Of a stretch of 64,000 nt of DNA, positions 1-12,543 are shown piece by piece. The notes beneath the pieces were generated by a model that had not been told where the DNA came from, made no database searches, and was given only the letters and a program-made list of their open reading frames with translations. Positions within the stretch are counted from its first letter, which is position 1. The number at the start of each line of letters is the position of its first letter. The translations under genes and the position numbers were made by a program. This DNA comes from Syngnathus acus (lineage: Eukaryota > Chordata > Actinopteri > Syngnathiformes > Syngnathidae): the NCBI RefSeq assembly GCF_901709675.1, contig NC_051090.1, forward strand, positions 6,527,842 to 6,591,841, in the 5' to 3' direction.

Positions 1-45
1 TTCCCATTTGTTTTAACCAGACTACAGAGACAGGCTGTTTTGTAC

Positions 46-51
46 AATAAA
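46..51 (+). terminator. Candidate poly(A) signal of a gene lying upstream of the window
   Basis: A canonical AATAAA is followed within about 10-20 bases by a T-rich/GT-rich stretch (a long T run then tgtggaactgtg), the arrangement expected for cleavage and polyadenylation. No coding sequence precedes it in the window, so the gene it would serve lies off the left edge. AATAAA is common by chance in A+T-rich DNA, so this is weak. Confidence 0.25.
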
Positions 52-2399
52 TGTTGCAATGTTTTTTTTTTTGTGGAACTGTGCGAACACAGCAACAAGG
101 AAACTTCTGTACGGTCACATTCTTGCTGATGTTGTCAGTTTGGCCTGGTGGTGCATTAAATGTCAGATATAATTTATCTGTATACAAAGATTCCCCTTGT
201 GTTTCCTGCAAACTAAACCAAATTCTCCGATTGCCTCCTGCCCTCAAAGGCAGAGATGTTAGTTTATCCAATCAAATGAAACCACTTCATGGCAATTGTA
301 GGGAGAAAAGTAGGAACGGTGATACGCGTCGCTTGGTGCACAGAGTGCACACAATCTGGCCTGATCTTGATCAAAGTTCACGAGAACACCAAAGTGAATT
401 TGTTCGTGACCCGACGAGACCTTCACATGTTTTATAGCCTAGCGAGAAAGTCATAAAAGTCAAAAGCCCGAGTCCGGTTGGGAAGAGCTGAGAATCACAT
501 TTTCTCCTTCTCCATCTCTCTGTCTGTCCTCAGGCTGCTCTGCTAAGTGGAAGATTAATGCTGATATGATGTCCTTCCATCCCACTTAATGGAGCTTGGC
601 GTCCCGGTTTCCTGTTGTATGAGTAATCCATGCAGGTTGGTGAGAGCGGAGGTGGTCAACAAAGCACAAAACCAATTTGGGGCGCACGTTGAAACTGTCA
701 CTTGTAATAATTTTGCACAATTGAGAAATGCTGATCAGTCGGTGTGCGCGTGGGTAAATGCTGCAGATTAATGAGAGATTAGCCACTGAGCAATCATTTT
801 TCAGTGCCACTCCTGTTTTAAGTATTTTTTTTATTTATTTTTTTTAAATCCTCCCTTAAATTCTCTAAGGATTTTGTCATTTTCTCACCACTTGTGGCAG
901 GTTGCCAAAACACATCATGTGACGCAATCCTGAAGATATAATGCAAGAAGCAATACTTAGTCCATTTAATTCCCTTGTTAACGTGCAGATAGCTGCAACA
1001 TGTCCTAACTTTCTTCATGGATAAATATGTGACATAAGTGACAATAGTTAGTCATCCAATCCGATTTTATTGTCAACTACAGCGTATCCCTCAGGACATC
1101 TTACGGGTTTCTCTAAATAGTGGGGAAATTACATAATCGATTGCATCAACACTTTCACCAATTCTTGTCAGAAATTTGTCATAACAGAAAGATATGCAAG
1201 TTCTAGCCAATGTTGCGCTCTCTGCAGCTATTAATATTTCTTGTAGTATAAGACATTATATTCAAATTCAAAGCTGTGTCCCGGTAAATAAGAAAATGAT
1301 GTGATTTCCAGACATGAACTTCATTTTCAGCTTTTCACTTCCAGTAATCTCTCTCCGTCTTTTTACACTGTGTCCTGGGGTCCACTACTTTACGTAAAGC
1401 AGCCAATTGATTTAGCGATTCATTACAGTTTGGCCGGTGGAAATAAGACAAGGAGAAAAATAGAAGATAGCGTATGACAAGCCGAAGGGCTATCTGGTTG
1501 CGCGGGGCAACAGCCAGATAATGGATGGCGAGGTCTCCTGGAGCCAGTCTGTCCATTAAGTTTCGTTAATATGCTCTGAGGACATTGGCGTGCCTCCTCT
1601 GCCTTCATATTTACTTCCACAGACATTCGCTCATTGCGGCCAGTTCTTTTCCACATCTACCGCTATTGTCTCTCTTAACCGCTATTACATTTCAAAATAG
1701 CTCTCCCCTCTGGAAAAAGTCTTTTCTTACCTCCCTTTTATTCCATTGCATAAGTCGGAGTACATACCGTATCGTCTTTGATAACAATGGCGAGAGGATT
1801 TGTGCAAGAGCGGCCGAGTGGGAACTTGCGAAAGAGGAGCGCACGTAATGCCTGACTGTCAAGACCGGGTCGTGAACTGTACATTTAGTGGAGTAAATTC
1901 ATGAATGGACACATGTGGTACATGCGTAAGAGTGTGTTTAGTACATATGGAGCAATGGGATGACAGGAAGACCAAAATGAAGCTGTGGTGAGGAAGGTTC
2001 TTGTCATGTCGATTTGCGGTGAAGTAACATGCTAGCCCTGTAGAATTTACAAATGCACGGAAACAAAAGTAATGGGCAGAGTAGCCAAAAACTAGTATTT
2101 ATTGAAAAACGATTGCAACGTCTGATTCCTATTTAAAATCACAGAATATCAAATAGACAAAAGTTGCAGAAATGAGTAACCGGATTGTGCAAATTCGGAT
2201 ATTTCCTTGCCTTTAACTAAATTATAAGTTCTGATCTCAGATCCTCATCCAGTACATGAGTGAGACTTTGGATTCTTTAGCGTGTGCCCTCCCCCCACGC
2301 TCCAACCCCCTGACAATGGACATCTATGCTCCCTTTGACCTTTTCCCTCACACTGGCCCTAGTGATGACACCCCCCCCCCTAACTGAGCGTGTAAATAA
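52..2399. other. Intergenic DNA, no gene seen
   Basis: Open frames here are short, lack recognisable domains and are not supported by splice signals. Bases 540-800 contain several homeodomain-type TAAT cores and a mixed-composition stretch that could be a conserved non-coding element, but nothing decides this from sequence alone. A C run lies at about 2370-2380. I see no RNA gene. Confidence 0.5.
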
Positions 2400-3300
2400 A
2401 GACAACACATTGCAGCAGGTTACAAGTATGCAGCGTGGGCTGCAGCGACTAATGTAATGAAGTTGGCTTCATGGAAATGCAAGGCAATTAAAACTCCCAC
2501 GATGCCTCCTGCCTGCCCGGGCAGATGGACTGGAAGGGGGGAGAGGGAGGAGAAAAATGGGAGCTGGATTGAGAGAATAGAAGCGTTTGTTGAGGAGTAG
2601 GATGTAGGAAGTGCGCTGAGTGTGATTGAGCTTATTTGTCATGGGGGGCCGCCACATCCCGAGGTCAGGCGAGGCCGACGGGAGCGCCGTCTCGTCATCG
2701 CTCACCCTCCCGCTGTTTGTTTTTGCTTGTTTGCAGCCTTGATTGGCTTGATTGCTCACTGATTGCCTGCCAATCTTTGGTTAGTTCGCATGGCTGCAAA
2801 TTATGAAGGGGGCTTAATGTATTTGGGAGCTTAATGTCAGGATGTGCGCCATGACTCCTTTTGGCATGTACTCTTTTGCTATTTGGAGAGGTTTTGGACA
2901 AGCGCTTCCATCTGTTTTCAGTCATTATGCGGCGCTAAGCTAACTTTTAATTGGATTGCCTGTTATCCACCAGCGCATGCTAATCAAATCTGCTAGGCTA
3001 GCCATAATATAAAATAACTCCCTCATACAATGGTGTTTGTATGACAGCCATTCCTTCTCTCCATATTCATATATACAACAGTTCCACAAGAAAAATGAAG
3101 TCATATAAATTGGCGAGAAAAGAATCCAGCCCAAAGATGATGATGCTGATGATGCTGAGCAGAGCGCTGCAGGCTGGTGGAGGTGTCTGCAATCCATCCA
3201 GCCCGCTGGAAGTTTATTACAGGAGGCAGCCGCCTTATAGCACTGCCTCACTTATTTAATATCATTCCCTCTTGTTATGAATATAAATATTGGCCAGATG
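2400..3300. promoter_or_regulatory. Candidate conserved non-coding element (enhancer-like)
   Basis: This 900-base stretch is unlike its surroundings. It is free of simple repeats, balanced in composition, and dense in motifs typical of vertebrate developmental enhancers: several TAAT/ATTA homeodomain cores, TTGATTGG- and TGATTG-type sites near 2740-2765, and GCTAATCAAAT near 2980. A CAG/GAT-rich patch lies at 3135-3170. All frames are interrupted, so it is not an exon. The call is inference from texture; an alignment to other fish genomes would decide it. Confidence 0.3.
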
Positions 3301-6300
3301 TATGAGAAGGAGGAGAGAGAAGAATGTGTGATAAGAGAGGCGATGCCTTTCTGTAAAATTTACTCACCCTATTTCATCTCTCATTTAAATCGACAATGTA
3401 GTCCCCCCCCCACCCCCACCACAACCACAAGAAATTGTCCTTAGCAAATTAGAATGTTCCAGAACAGATTGTGTTCACTTTCAAAGGTTCCCTTGTACCA
3501 GGAAATAGTCTGCATCTTCCAGACCACATACACTGCTAATGTTATCTGCTCTGACATACAGGAAGTGGAGAAAGTATGAGGAAAGACAAGAGGGAAGTTC
3601 AAAACAGTCACAAACTGTATCTACTGGATTTAAAGGCAAATTAGTTTTTATATTCCTAAAATTATTCAAATCATAATTGTAAATTATTAATTAATTATTA
3701 TGTGTATATTAGGGGTCTGCGTCGCTCCCCAAAAGATCATTTGATGGAGTTTTCATACGCGAGGTGAAAAACAAATCGATTTGAACGATTCGAATCGGTT
3801 CGACTCAATTTGATTCAATATGGGACGGCTCAGTTCAAGGGAGTCACAACAAAGTATTTGTACTTTGTCACTTCCTACCGCTACAATTCACACACACACA
3901 CACACACGCACACGCACACACGCACAAGACCCAACCCATGTCCGTTCCACATGTTTGTGACATATTCCACCATTTATCAGTAGGCGTAAGACAATGTTGA
4001 TTAATGTCATCTCAACAACAGAATTTGTTTTTATTGGATTTGGTCTGCTGCATTGACATAGTAATCAGAAGAGCCTCAGGTGGTTACACCCTTTGTCAGA
4101 AGTGACAGCTCACAGTTATGTCATACATTTTGTTTGCTGGTGAGGTCACACTCTGCTACTAAGTTAAGGAGGCATGTGAAAAAGAAGTCATAAATGTTTA
4201 GGCCAACATGCCAAACATGTTTTCATCATGGGGGAAATTGTTGTTATGGTTGCGTTGCCCTCAGGGGGGTGCTGACGGTGAAAGTTTCACATTGGGTACG
4301 ATTAGGAAACATAATGCAAAACAAACTATTTGCTTCAAATAGCTCTTTAGTTGCCGACCCCAATGTAATATTTGCAATATTGTAATTGAGCCAAGGTCTC
4401 AAACGCATCATGTAAATCGTAACATGGCCTAATCCAAATACTGAGATGAATCGTCTCCAAAATGTATCTTAACTTACGTTGACTTACACCAGTGTACCAA
4501 ATCAATTGTCACATCTAAAAGTCGCCATGCCACCTGCCCACTGGCCCTTTCTTCTCCACGCTTCCGTTTGATGCTCTATGTTGATGTGTGTGTGTTATCC
4601 AGATGTGGCACAAGAGGGGGGAAGAGTTCATTTACTCCCTTGAGGTATCCCTTCCCTATAGCCCCTTTTTCCTTGTTCACTATACGTCTGTTAACTTGCA
4701 TTATTTTTATCCTTCATCTTTTATTCACCCTCCCGGAGCTCGCCCGCTGCCAGATGTCGTTATCACGTACAAATCTGTGCTGCATCACATTAATATATTC
4801 ATTTTTTTTTTGTGTTAATTTTCTTCCTGTTGACCACAGTCTTTTCCCACCCTCTGGATCTTAAAGTATGGTAGCATTTAGAGATTTATTTATTCATGTA
4901 TTTATTTATTTTTAAAAGGATGCCTGCTCCTGCAACAAGACTTGTATAATGTAATAGAATGAAAAGCGCAGGTGTAATGAATAACATTGGCAAGGCCTCG
5001 AGGGCCTCCTTGGCTCACTGACACAATGAAATTGAACTGGGCCTTTGTAAATGTCGTTAGTTTCGCCTCTGCTTGTCGTGTTGCCACGGACTAAACCTCG
5101 TGATGGATCTCGACGTGTGTGCAGTGTTCCCTCACGATATCATGTTTTCATTTTAATTTGATATAATAGCATAATGATAACACAATAACGCTTTCAAGGT
5201 CATCTGCCATATTAGCAAACATTGACAGTGAGTCTTGCGCCTGCACAAAAATCAGGATAGGCCAGCATTTCCTATGAAAATAGAGCTCAGCGCTCGATAA
5301 ATTTCAAGCTAGCCAGTAGTGTCCCACTCCAGTCCTGTAGGTGGCAGAAGTGTGCACTGCAGCCCCAAAATAATAGTTGTTTGACTATGGATTGATTTGC
5401 AGTTACATCTGCATTAAAATAAAATGTTTTCTTCCTAGATCGGAATCACACTCTTCCAAGTTTCGAAAAATAATTGCTCATGTATTTTTGTTTTTAATCA
5501 AGGCAACACACAACAGACAGAATAGACGGATTTTACGGCTTACTTCAAAAGTCTCAGTCTTCAGTGGATCATTTTTTCTACATCCTCTTAAAAAAATGTC
5601 ATGTCTTACCGACCCTAAATTGGGGTCATCTGCAATGATGAAATTCCACACTTGTTTAGTTTCCACCACAACCTTCGAATACAAACGGCAAAGTTTTTCA
5701 TGGCTTTCCAAAAAGCTTAACACACTGTGACATGCATACCAGGCCTCTAATTGGCAATGTCCCTTGGTAATGTGTTATTAATATGTACCACAATAGTTCA
5801 GAAAAACAATAAATGAATGTTTTCTGTATAAGCAAAACGAGAAAATGTCTGGAGGTCTCACCTCTCTGTTTTCTCCTCAACAGTTACACTGCTGCCCGGT
5901 GGGAGGAGGCGAGCTGTGGTTCAGTGTGGAAACAGGATGTGGGTAGGAAAACTGGGCATCTGCCACATGCCATCAAACCTCTGGAACTCATTTGTATAAG
6001 CCATGTGAGTACAAGTGTTTGGTTTCAAGCTAGTATCGCATCAAACCTGTGCCAGTCTCATTGTTGTTTAGATTTGCCATGAATGCCCCAGCAATGAAAA
6101 GCTTGTGTGGAAAGCACGTGCCAATTTGTACACAACGATGTGTGTGTGTGTGTGTGTTCCCACACCCATCTGTGCGTAGGCTTCTTCTTTTCCCGGAACT
6201 CTGCATGGCGTGCCCGCAGGCTCCTTCTTAGGCCCACCCTGGAAAAGGCAACCTGCATGCAAACAGGCAGTTTGGCCACTTTAGTCCAAAATTGTGGCCA

Positions 6301-6889
6301 TCGATGCTGTCAAGCGCCCCACTAGATTTAGCAGTTGATTGAAAGTTTTTCTTTATTTCAAGTTGAATTTGTTTAATGAACATGCACTTTGCTCAGAACA
6401 TCTCAAATCATCTATCTCCATTGAAATGAATGGAAATGCCATTAATCCGTTCCATTCTCCCAAATAACACCAGCAAAATTGTTGTCAGGTGTTTTTTAAT
6501 AAGAGAAACTGCAATCTATAAACCTGTGTTTTAGTACAGTTATGAAATAAATAGGTAGTACTTTAAGAAAGTGAACACATTTTTCCACATTTTTGGGTGT
6601 TCCTCCTTCAGGTGCGTGTATGTGCCTTGGTCCAATTTTATTTTAAACTCACTGACACTTGACAAACAAAATTTTAAAAACCAGCACTGCAAATTACATC
6701 AGCAATAATATACTGCAGCTGCAGTTAAATACATTTCTGACAGTTTTTAGTGCATCTCCCGGCAAAGATTTGTGATATCCACTCTAGAGCGATGATATTA
6801 ACATCTGTTCTGAAAACATGGGTCACTTAGCAACCTGTCATGGGTTTTTCCAACCATGTTTCCATTCAATACATGTTCAAGAATGACAA
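3301..6889. other. Intergenic DNA with simple repeats, no gene seen
   Basis: The stretch holds a (CA)n tract with CG interruptions (about 3888-3926), a short (TG)n tract (6139-6157), poly-C and poly-T runs, and one copy of a 22-bp dispersed motif (5326-5347). Bases 3765-3835 carry repetitive ATTCGAATCGGTTCGA-like text that may be an old repeat fragment. No open frame has family resemblance or flanking splice sites that I trust. Confidence 0.5.
5334..5347 (+). promoter_or_regulatory. CTCF-like motif within a 22-bp dispersed repeat
   Basis: CCTGTAGGTGGCAG fits the vertebrate CTCF core consensus at every informative position (CC..., AG, GGC, AG). The surrounding 22 bases (5326-5347) recur exactly, inverted, at 15452-15473, and with one mismatch at 25880-25901. 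Motif match only; occupancy is unknown. Confidence 0.4.
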
Positions 6890-7165
6890 TTATGCTATTA
6901 GGCTAACAATAAGGAGCTAATGGAGTCAGTCTTCTTTGGCTTACGCCATGTAATTCAACACCATCCCTCTGCTGAGTTTCATTTAAAGCGTCGCCTTTTG
7001 CGCTAGCCTGCCAGCAGACAAACAAAGCGGCGCCAGATCAACATAATCTTCCTTGGCAGAGTGAATAAATGACATGATGGCATCATTTTATTCCAAGTAA
7101 ATACTACAAACTTCCCGCTAATCAGCAGCCAACAGAGAGAGGCTCTCCATGTCTGGAAATTCTCT
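6890..7165. promoter_or_regulatory. Candidate conserved non-coding element
   Basis: This is a repeat-poor stretch with balanced composition. It holds a TGACATGATGGCATCA-type PBX/CRE-like cluster near 7070-7085, TAAT cores and a GGCGCC palindrome near 7030. It is stop-rich in all frames and therefore non-coding. Inference from texture only. Confidence 0.25.
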
Positions 7166-8935
7166 TAGAAGTCACTACGACCTCCCGTAAGAATTCCCCC
7201 GCCCTCCCCCACTCACCTTCATTTTATAAGCAGAAACTATTTCAGCCTTCTTTGCTATTGGCGCACAAAACAAACCCAGCGAAAGAATACGAGACACGAA
7301 AAAGAACGGACGGCGGTGAGTTATGAAAGCCCCCGGGGAACATTGCAGGGGCTGCACTTCTGCTGTTCCAAACTGCTTTTGTAAGATATTATCTTGATTC
7401 AATGAGAGCACAAGAGTTTAATTAATGAATGTTATGTCTGGCCATGTAATGGTGGTTGAAATACACTCTAATCTTCACTCCTGTCCTCTAATCATTTTGG
7501 ATTTACGGTAGGGAACAGTTGGAGCCACCGGCTGCCGTGTTTCGAGCGCAGCCCCAACGTCGCCGTCATATTCTGCCGCTGTTGAATCCAGTGGTGCAAA
7601 AAATGGACACCACCACTTAGGTAGCTTTAATATTACACAAAAAAAAAATCTTAAATATAGTCAGAATATTTTTTTCTTAAATATAGTCAGAATGTTTTTT
7701 TTTGTTTTTTTGTAACTGTATTCATTTTTTTTACATACCTAAGGCTTTCACTCCCATCCAAACAGTACAGTAGAAAATTCTGACTAGTTTTAAGGAAACT
7801 TCAGAGTGACTAATATCTCATTCCCTCCATTGGGCCCCTCTGTCACTCTCCAAGATGTTCAAATTTAAAGGCCAAGTCCCAAACTGATAAAACACTGACA
7901 CCACTCTGCTGTGTTTTTACTGTCACATACTAATGTGATAGCTCACAAATCACATTTTATTGCATTATTAACAATGATTGTATGCACATTGGAATCAAGT
8001 GGCATCACATGTGGGTGGCTATTTCTTCCATGGTCCTCTTCACACATTGCGATGTTTTGCATCATGTTCTGCAATGTGTTGTCACCTAACCGTTTGTTTA
8101 ACACGTACAGTAGAACGTATAGGCCCGGGCTATATTTCAATAGGCACTTGGCGTAAAAAGTGCCGCATCATCACTTTTGTGCCAGGGAATGTCTAGTTTA
8201 TGGTGTTTGGGAATTTGGCAGTCCTACTCTGTACTTTGCGCTCTTCGATCGTCTCCATGGAGTCTATTTCAGTTTGTGAAATGTTAAATACTGTTTGCGC
8301 CTCTGCTGAGTCGAATTTAAAGGGAATGAGTGGAGCTGCTAAATAAGTTGGCCGTATTTACTCCCACAACGGTGCAACCGCCCCTTTCTACCTGCAAAAA
8401 CAAAGAGATGCTTGAAAAGCAAGCCCCGTAGAGCTTCTTTGCGTTTCTCGCATTTTTACAAATCGGTTAAGAGGTTGAAAATTGCTTTGCATGTATCCGT
8501 TTTATGTTGTTTGAATCAATAGCGGGAGCCATTAGTCGAGTCGAATCACGCTGCTGAAGCATGATCAAGCGCTCCCTCAAGGAGGTTTGCAAAAAAAAAA
8601 AAACTAGCCCTTTAAGGCGCGACTGGTCGCAGGGGAAAAAAGCAAGGTGGGCATGTGGATGTCAAAGTGACAGACACTGAGAGAGAGAGAGATAAGGTGG
8701 AAGAGAGACAGACAGACAGCCAGCGAGAGAGAGCGTGAGAGTCAACATTGCATTAGAGGCAATTGCCACAATAAAGGTGTCTCAGTGGAGACAGTGGGGG
8801 AAAAGGAAAAAAAAAACAACAACAAGGGAGTGGAATGAAAGAGGATAGGCAGGCAAGGAGGGAGGAGAATACGCCTCCAGACTCTCATATGGCCAGTGGT
8901 TCTCTTGGGGCGAGTGCTTGAAAGTCTCACTCTGG

Positions 8936-8936
<1 letters not shown>
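7166..8936. other. Intergenic DNA, no gene seen
   Basis: Bases 7620-7735 are T/A-rich with a duplicated short phrase (cttaaatatagtcagaat occurs twice, near 7650 and 7677). Bases 8660-8740 are low-complexity GA/GACA repeats. No coding or RNA gene is supported. Confidence 0.5.
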
Positions 8937-8989
<53 letters not shown>

Positions 8990-9006
8990 GCGCATGCGTG
9001 TGCGTG
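8937..9006. repeat. (TG)n microsatellite, 70 bp of strict purine-pyrimidine alternation
   Basis: Twenty-four uninterrupted TG units (8937-8984) run into TG/CG/CA steps without breaking alternation until 9006. Such tracts are classic candidates for Z-DNA under negative supercoiling. It sits about 380 bases upstream of an exon-like segment ending at 9389. Length polymorphism between individuals is expected. Confidence 0.9.
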
Positions 9007-9009
9007 AAA

Positions 9010-9389
9010 TTCATCAGGCTTGAAGGGAGGAGAGAGTGAGGCACAGGGAGGCGGATGACACCCGTGGCAGACAGGCACTGTTCACTTCCCAACCGGCTGC
9101 TTCTGTGTGCTTTGACGCCACTTCTGAACTCTATGAGATGACAGCAAACTCCCCTCCCTACAGAATATGGCAACAAGGGGGGCGGTGGGGGAGAACATTT
9201 TTATTATTATTTTTGGGGGGAGCGCTCTGGAGGAACTGGACGAAACATGTGGAGCTTGACTTGAACTCCTGGATGTCAAGTGGCACTCGTCTGTCATCAG
9301 AGATAGTCGGGAAGGTTAGTGAGACGCTCAAGGGTCCGCTTGGTACACATCTGTAGCTGAAATCCAAAGTGGAGCGACCTGCTCGCACG
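9010..9389 (+). other. Exon-like segment with strong 5' splice site (possible non-coding first exon)
   Basis: A G+C-richer segment ends in CACG followed by GTAAGTG, a near-consensus donor with the exon end at 9389. No start codon opens a recognisable protein. It could be the first exon of a + strand long non-coding RNA or a distant 5'UTR exon. Two further exon-like segments on the same strand follow at 12342-12543 and 15139. No transcript evidence is available here. Confidence 0.2.
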
Positions 9390-9390
9390 G

Positions 9391-12340
9391 TAAGTGACCT
9401 TTTGCTTCTTACTTTGGGTGTGTCTATTTAATTGACTTCAAAAATGTCTTGTCAAAGCACCGGCGTCGGGTTCATGCAAACACAAGGCTTACTGTTGGAA
9501 TCTCGAGTTGTTAAAGTCACGTCTTGACTTGTGATGACACGGAAGGAAAAATGTCCTTTTGTGAACCCCCCAAATGAAATGAAAAAAAAAATCACATAAC
9601 ACTAGGCATGTTAGTAATGTAAAGTTGCCTGCAGCCATTTAAGGTGAGCTTTGGTCGGAGTTCAGCATGGCTCACTGTGTGGCACTTTCATTTCTCCACA
9701 CTAATCATCAAAACGTCTCACAACAAAATATAATGATAAGGAATTGTAGGGAATATTATGAATAAAAATATTCGAATTAGAGGTGTGATAAAAGAATGCA
9801 AAAGTTCAATGGTCCTGTAATATATCCCAATAAATTGTTAATATGGAGCACATAAATAAAAGAAACGTATTAAGAAGTTCACATCCATGTTTATTTTGTT
9901 TACCAACGCTATTTTATTTTCACAGACATAAATGTAATTAACACATTTGGAACCAGAAATCAATACTATAATGTAACAATATTAAATGTTGTATATTTCA
10001 GTGTACGGTTACCATAGCCAACATTTTGTAATTCAGAAAAATCCAATTAATTCATGTCAACAATCAAAATTGTACTTTAACTCCACTGACGTGCACCTTA
10101 CACCTGCATCATCATTTGTGTCATCTTTATTTTTCGTTTTGTGAAAGGAGTTTTACTGTGACAAACTCAAAAAGTCAATTGCACAGAACCTTTTCTTTTT
10201 TTTTTTCCCCACGTAAACAAATACTTGAAATATTTGAGCACACTCCAAGGCTGTATCTGGCTCTACTATAAAATCAGTGTTGTTCCCATGTGAAAGGGTC
10301 CCATTGCACAAGGAAGACCCATTAAACTGGAAAACAAATGATAATCAGTCTGACGTTTTTATTATTTTAAATCACTAAGCCGTTTTGACTCTTGCCGTAA
10401 TTCATCTTAAGGCGTATTAAGATCATGTTGCACTGTTTTGCTAGTGTGTGATTTTTGGCCTAAAAAAAAAAAATTCTTAAAAGTGTGTTAATGTTGCAGA
10501 TGTGGACGAGGGCGTTGTCTCAAGGAGAGTGAAGACACATGCTTGTTATTAGGGCCGCTAATTTGCTTGTCATCAATCAAGTTGAGCTTCATGTGTTCCT
10601 TGGCCAATGCACCTGCATGATTCCACACCCACCGCTTTGTTGTTTATGGCCTTTTCCACGTTCTCTCTTTCTGTCCTTCGATCAGGGGGGGGGGGTGAGG
10701 ACTCAGGATCCAAAAGTGGATTGTGGAATCATTCTGGGTGGGTAGTGGCCTGCAGATGATGATATAAGACATCATCAGGGCAATTGGTCAAAATCTTAAT
10801 TGGTTTGTTATCGTGCTGATTGAAAGAATCTTTCTTGAGAAAGGGGAGGAGCTAAGTTTAGTCTGGGTTATTTTCAATTCCTCAAAAAGGTCCTCCGAAA
10901 AGCATTTTGAATTTGTAGTTATGTTTAACAATATGATAAAAGCTCTTTTTGAATCATGTATTTTCTTTTCTTCACTCTTATAAAAGTGAATTGTGTCTTC
11001 AAGGACACTAGTAAAATGCCGATCCCAGGGTGACATAACAGCGATAAAGTTTTGGGTTTGCGGGACTTTCCAGTCCTGCTGAGCGTCCTCTGTGGAGAAT
11101 TTTAATCAGAGGCAAAAGCAATTACAGTACTCATCCAAAAGCCTTAGGAGCCAGGATCCAAATGAAGGGGCCTTTGATAGACCCCAACTGGTGCATATTT
11201 ACTTTTTACAAGCAACCAAATCGTAAACAGCTCGCCTCGTCACTGCACCTTTTCAATATGGTTCACATTTATATGAAGAGGAATGATTAAAAAAAAAAAA
11301 AGTCTTCCTGCTTGCAACGGCCGCATCAAACATCCGTTTGCTAATGTCATAATCAGGTTTGTCGAGCTAAGCCGAGCTGTTTTTGTTTTGTTTTTGTGGG
11401 AGCGCCAGACAGCAGTGGTAGTGGCCAATTGGAGCCATGTGTGTGTGTGTGTGGGGGGGGGGGAAACAAGCCTCAGTTTGTGGAGAGATGGCATGCTTGG
11501 AGTGGGAGGGAGGGAGGGAGGGAGGCTGTGTGTCGGCCACCGAGGTCACAATGTGACGCGCCCTTGACTTCCTCACTTACGTAGTACGCCATGAACACAA
11601 ATGATCTCAACACTCGGTCTGTCGCTTCTGTCTCACTTTTTTGTCGGTACATATTTAACCTGAGGACTTTTAGCAAACAAAAATTGATTATCTTCATCAT
11701 ATTGGACAGGGTGTGCGTGAATGCATAAATATCAAGTTATGACAAGAAATTCCAGAAATAGTAGTAAAACTACAACTGATATTTTTGATACTTTAATATA
11801 ATGCTGTTAATCGATTTCAATCACCCCCAAAACTGAAAAATAGCACTATGTAATAAAGTACAGTGTTTGCCATCATTTTTGCTTCAATTCAATTGGAGGG
11901 GCGGTATAAGATATTAGTCCCTTTTTGCAGAGGATAAAGAATATATGTATGTGAATATTATTGAATTGTCTACATGTGTTGCTCCACCATTGGCGTGCAA
12001 GTAGCCATCGTTTAATACGGTAACATAGCTGCGATTCATTAGCTATCACTATAGCTATTTTGTGACTTTTCCCATTGTGTATGAAGCTAGTGAAATGATT
12101 TGGTTGCTTTAAACAAAGGAATGCTTGGAAGAGTTTGGTGTGGAAGAACTGCGCCGCATCAGACACATTTTTGACCTAAATTTCCACGGACGCCTTCCAA
12201 AAAATGATGTCCAGCTGTCCTCGGATGAACTCGGTAATAGATGCTGTTGTTGCTTTCCTGCATTCTTACGTCACCTAAAATGACTTGCAAACAAACAAAC
12301 ATAATCTCCTCCATCCCTCTTTCTCGCTCCTTCTTCCCCA
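9391..12340. other. Intergenic DNA (or intron of an unproven transcript)
   Basis: The stretch is A+T-rich with poly-A and poly-T runs. A (GT)n-poly-G tract lies at about 11438-11462 and a (GGGA)n tract at about 11503-11523. No reading frame is convincing and no RNA gene is recognised. Confidence 0.5.
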
Positions 12341-12341
12341 G

Positions 12342-12543
12342 TGGCCTGCCTTCTCGGCCTTCTCGGGTTCGAGCCATTAGCTAATAGCCGATCCATCCAC
12401 CGCGATCAGATTTGCAAGGAGATAAGCTCATAGCAAGCTTCAGTGCACCGCCGCCTCTTCCTCGAGTGCATCATCATCGATTTCTATCCGAGCACTAAAG
12501 CCGGATCATTTTTTTCATATCTTCATTGTTCTTAAAACGAAAG
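12342..12543 (+). other. Exon-like segment with strong acceptor and donor (probably non-coding)
   Basis: A long pyrimidine tract ending in CTTCTTCCCCAG (acceptor ending at 12341) and an AAG/GTGAGA donor after 12543 bracket 202 bases of higher G+C. All three frames contain stops (the longest open run is about 29 codons), so it would be an untranslated or lncRNA exon. It is placed between similar segments at 9389 and 15139. Inference only. Confidence 0.22.

Noticed and set aside
51-437. A 128-codon open frame at the left edge
   Set aside because: The peptide has no recognisable domain, the start lies next to a poly-T run, and the AATAAA at 46-51 suggests the end of a transcript here instead.
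3888-3926. CRISPR-like or tandem array at CA/CG repeats
   Set aside because: It is an ordinary dinucleotide microsatellite; there are no spacers, and the DNA is vertebrate.
12342-12380. Possible tRNA B box (GGTTCGAGCC)
   Set aside because: No A box at the right distance and no cloverleaf could be folded by eye; the bases are better explained as part of an exon-like or regulatory segment.
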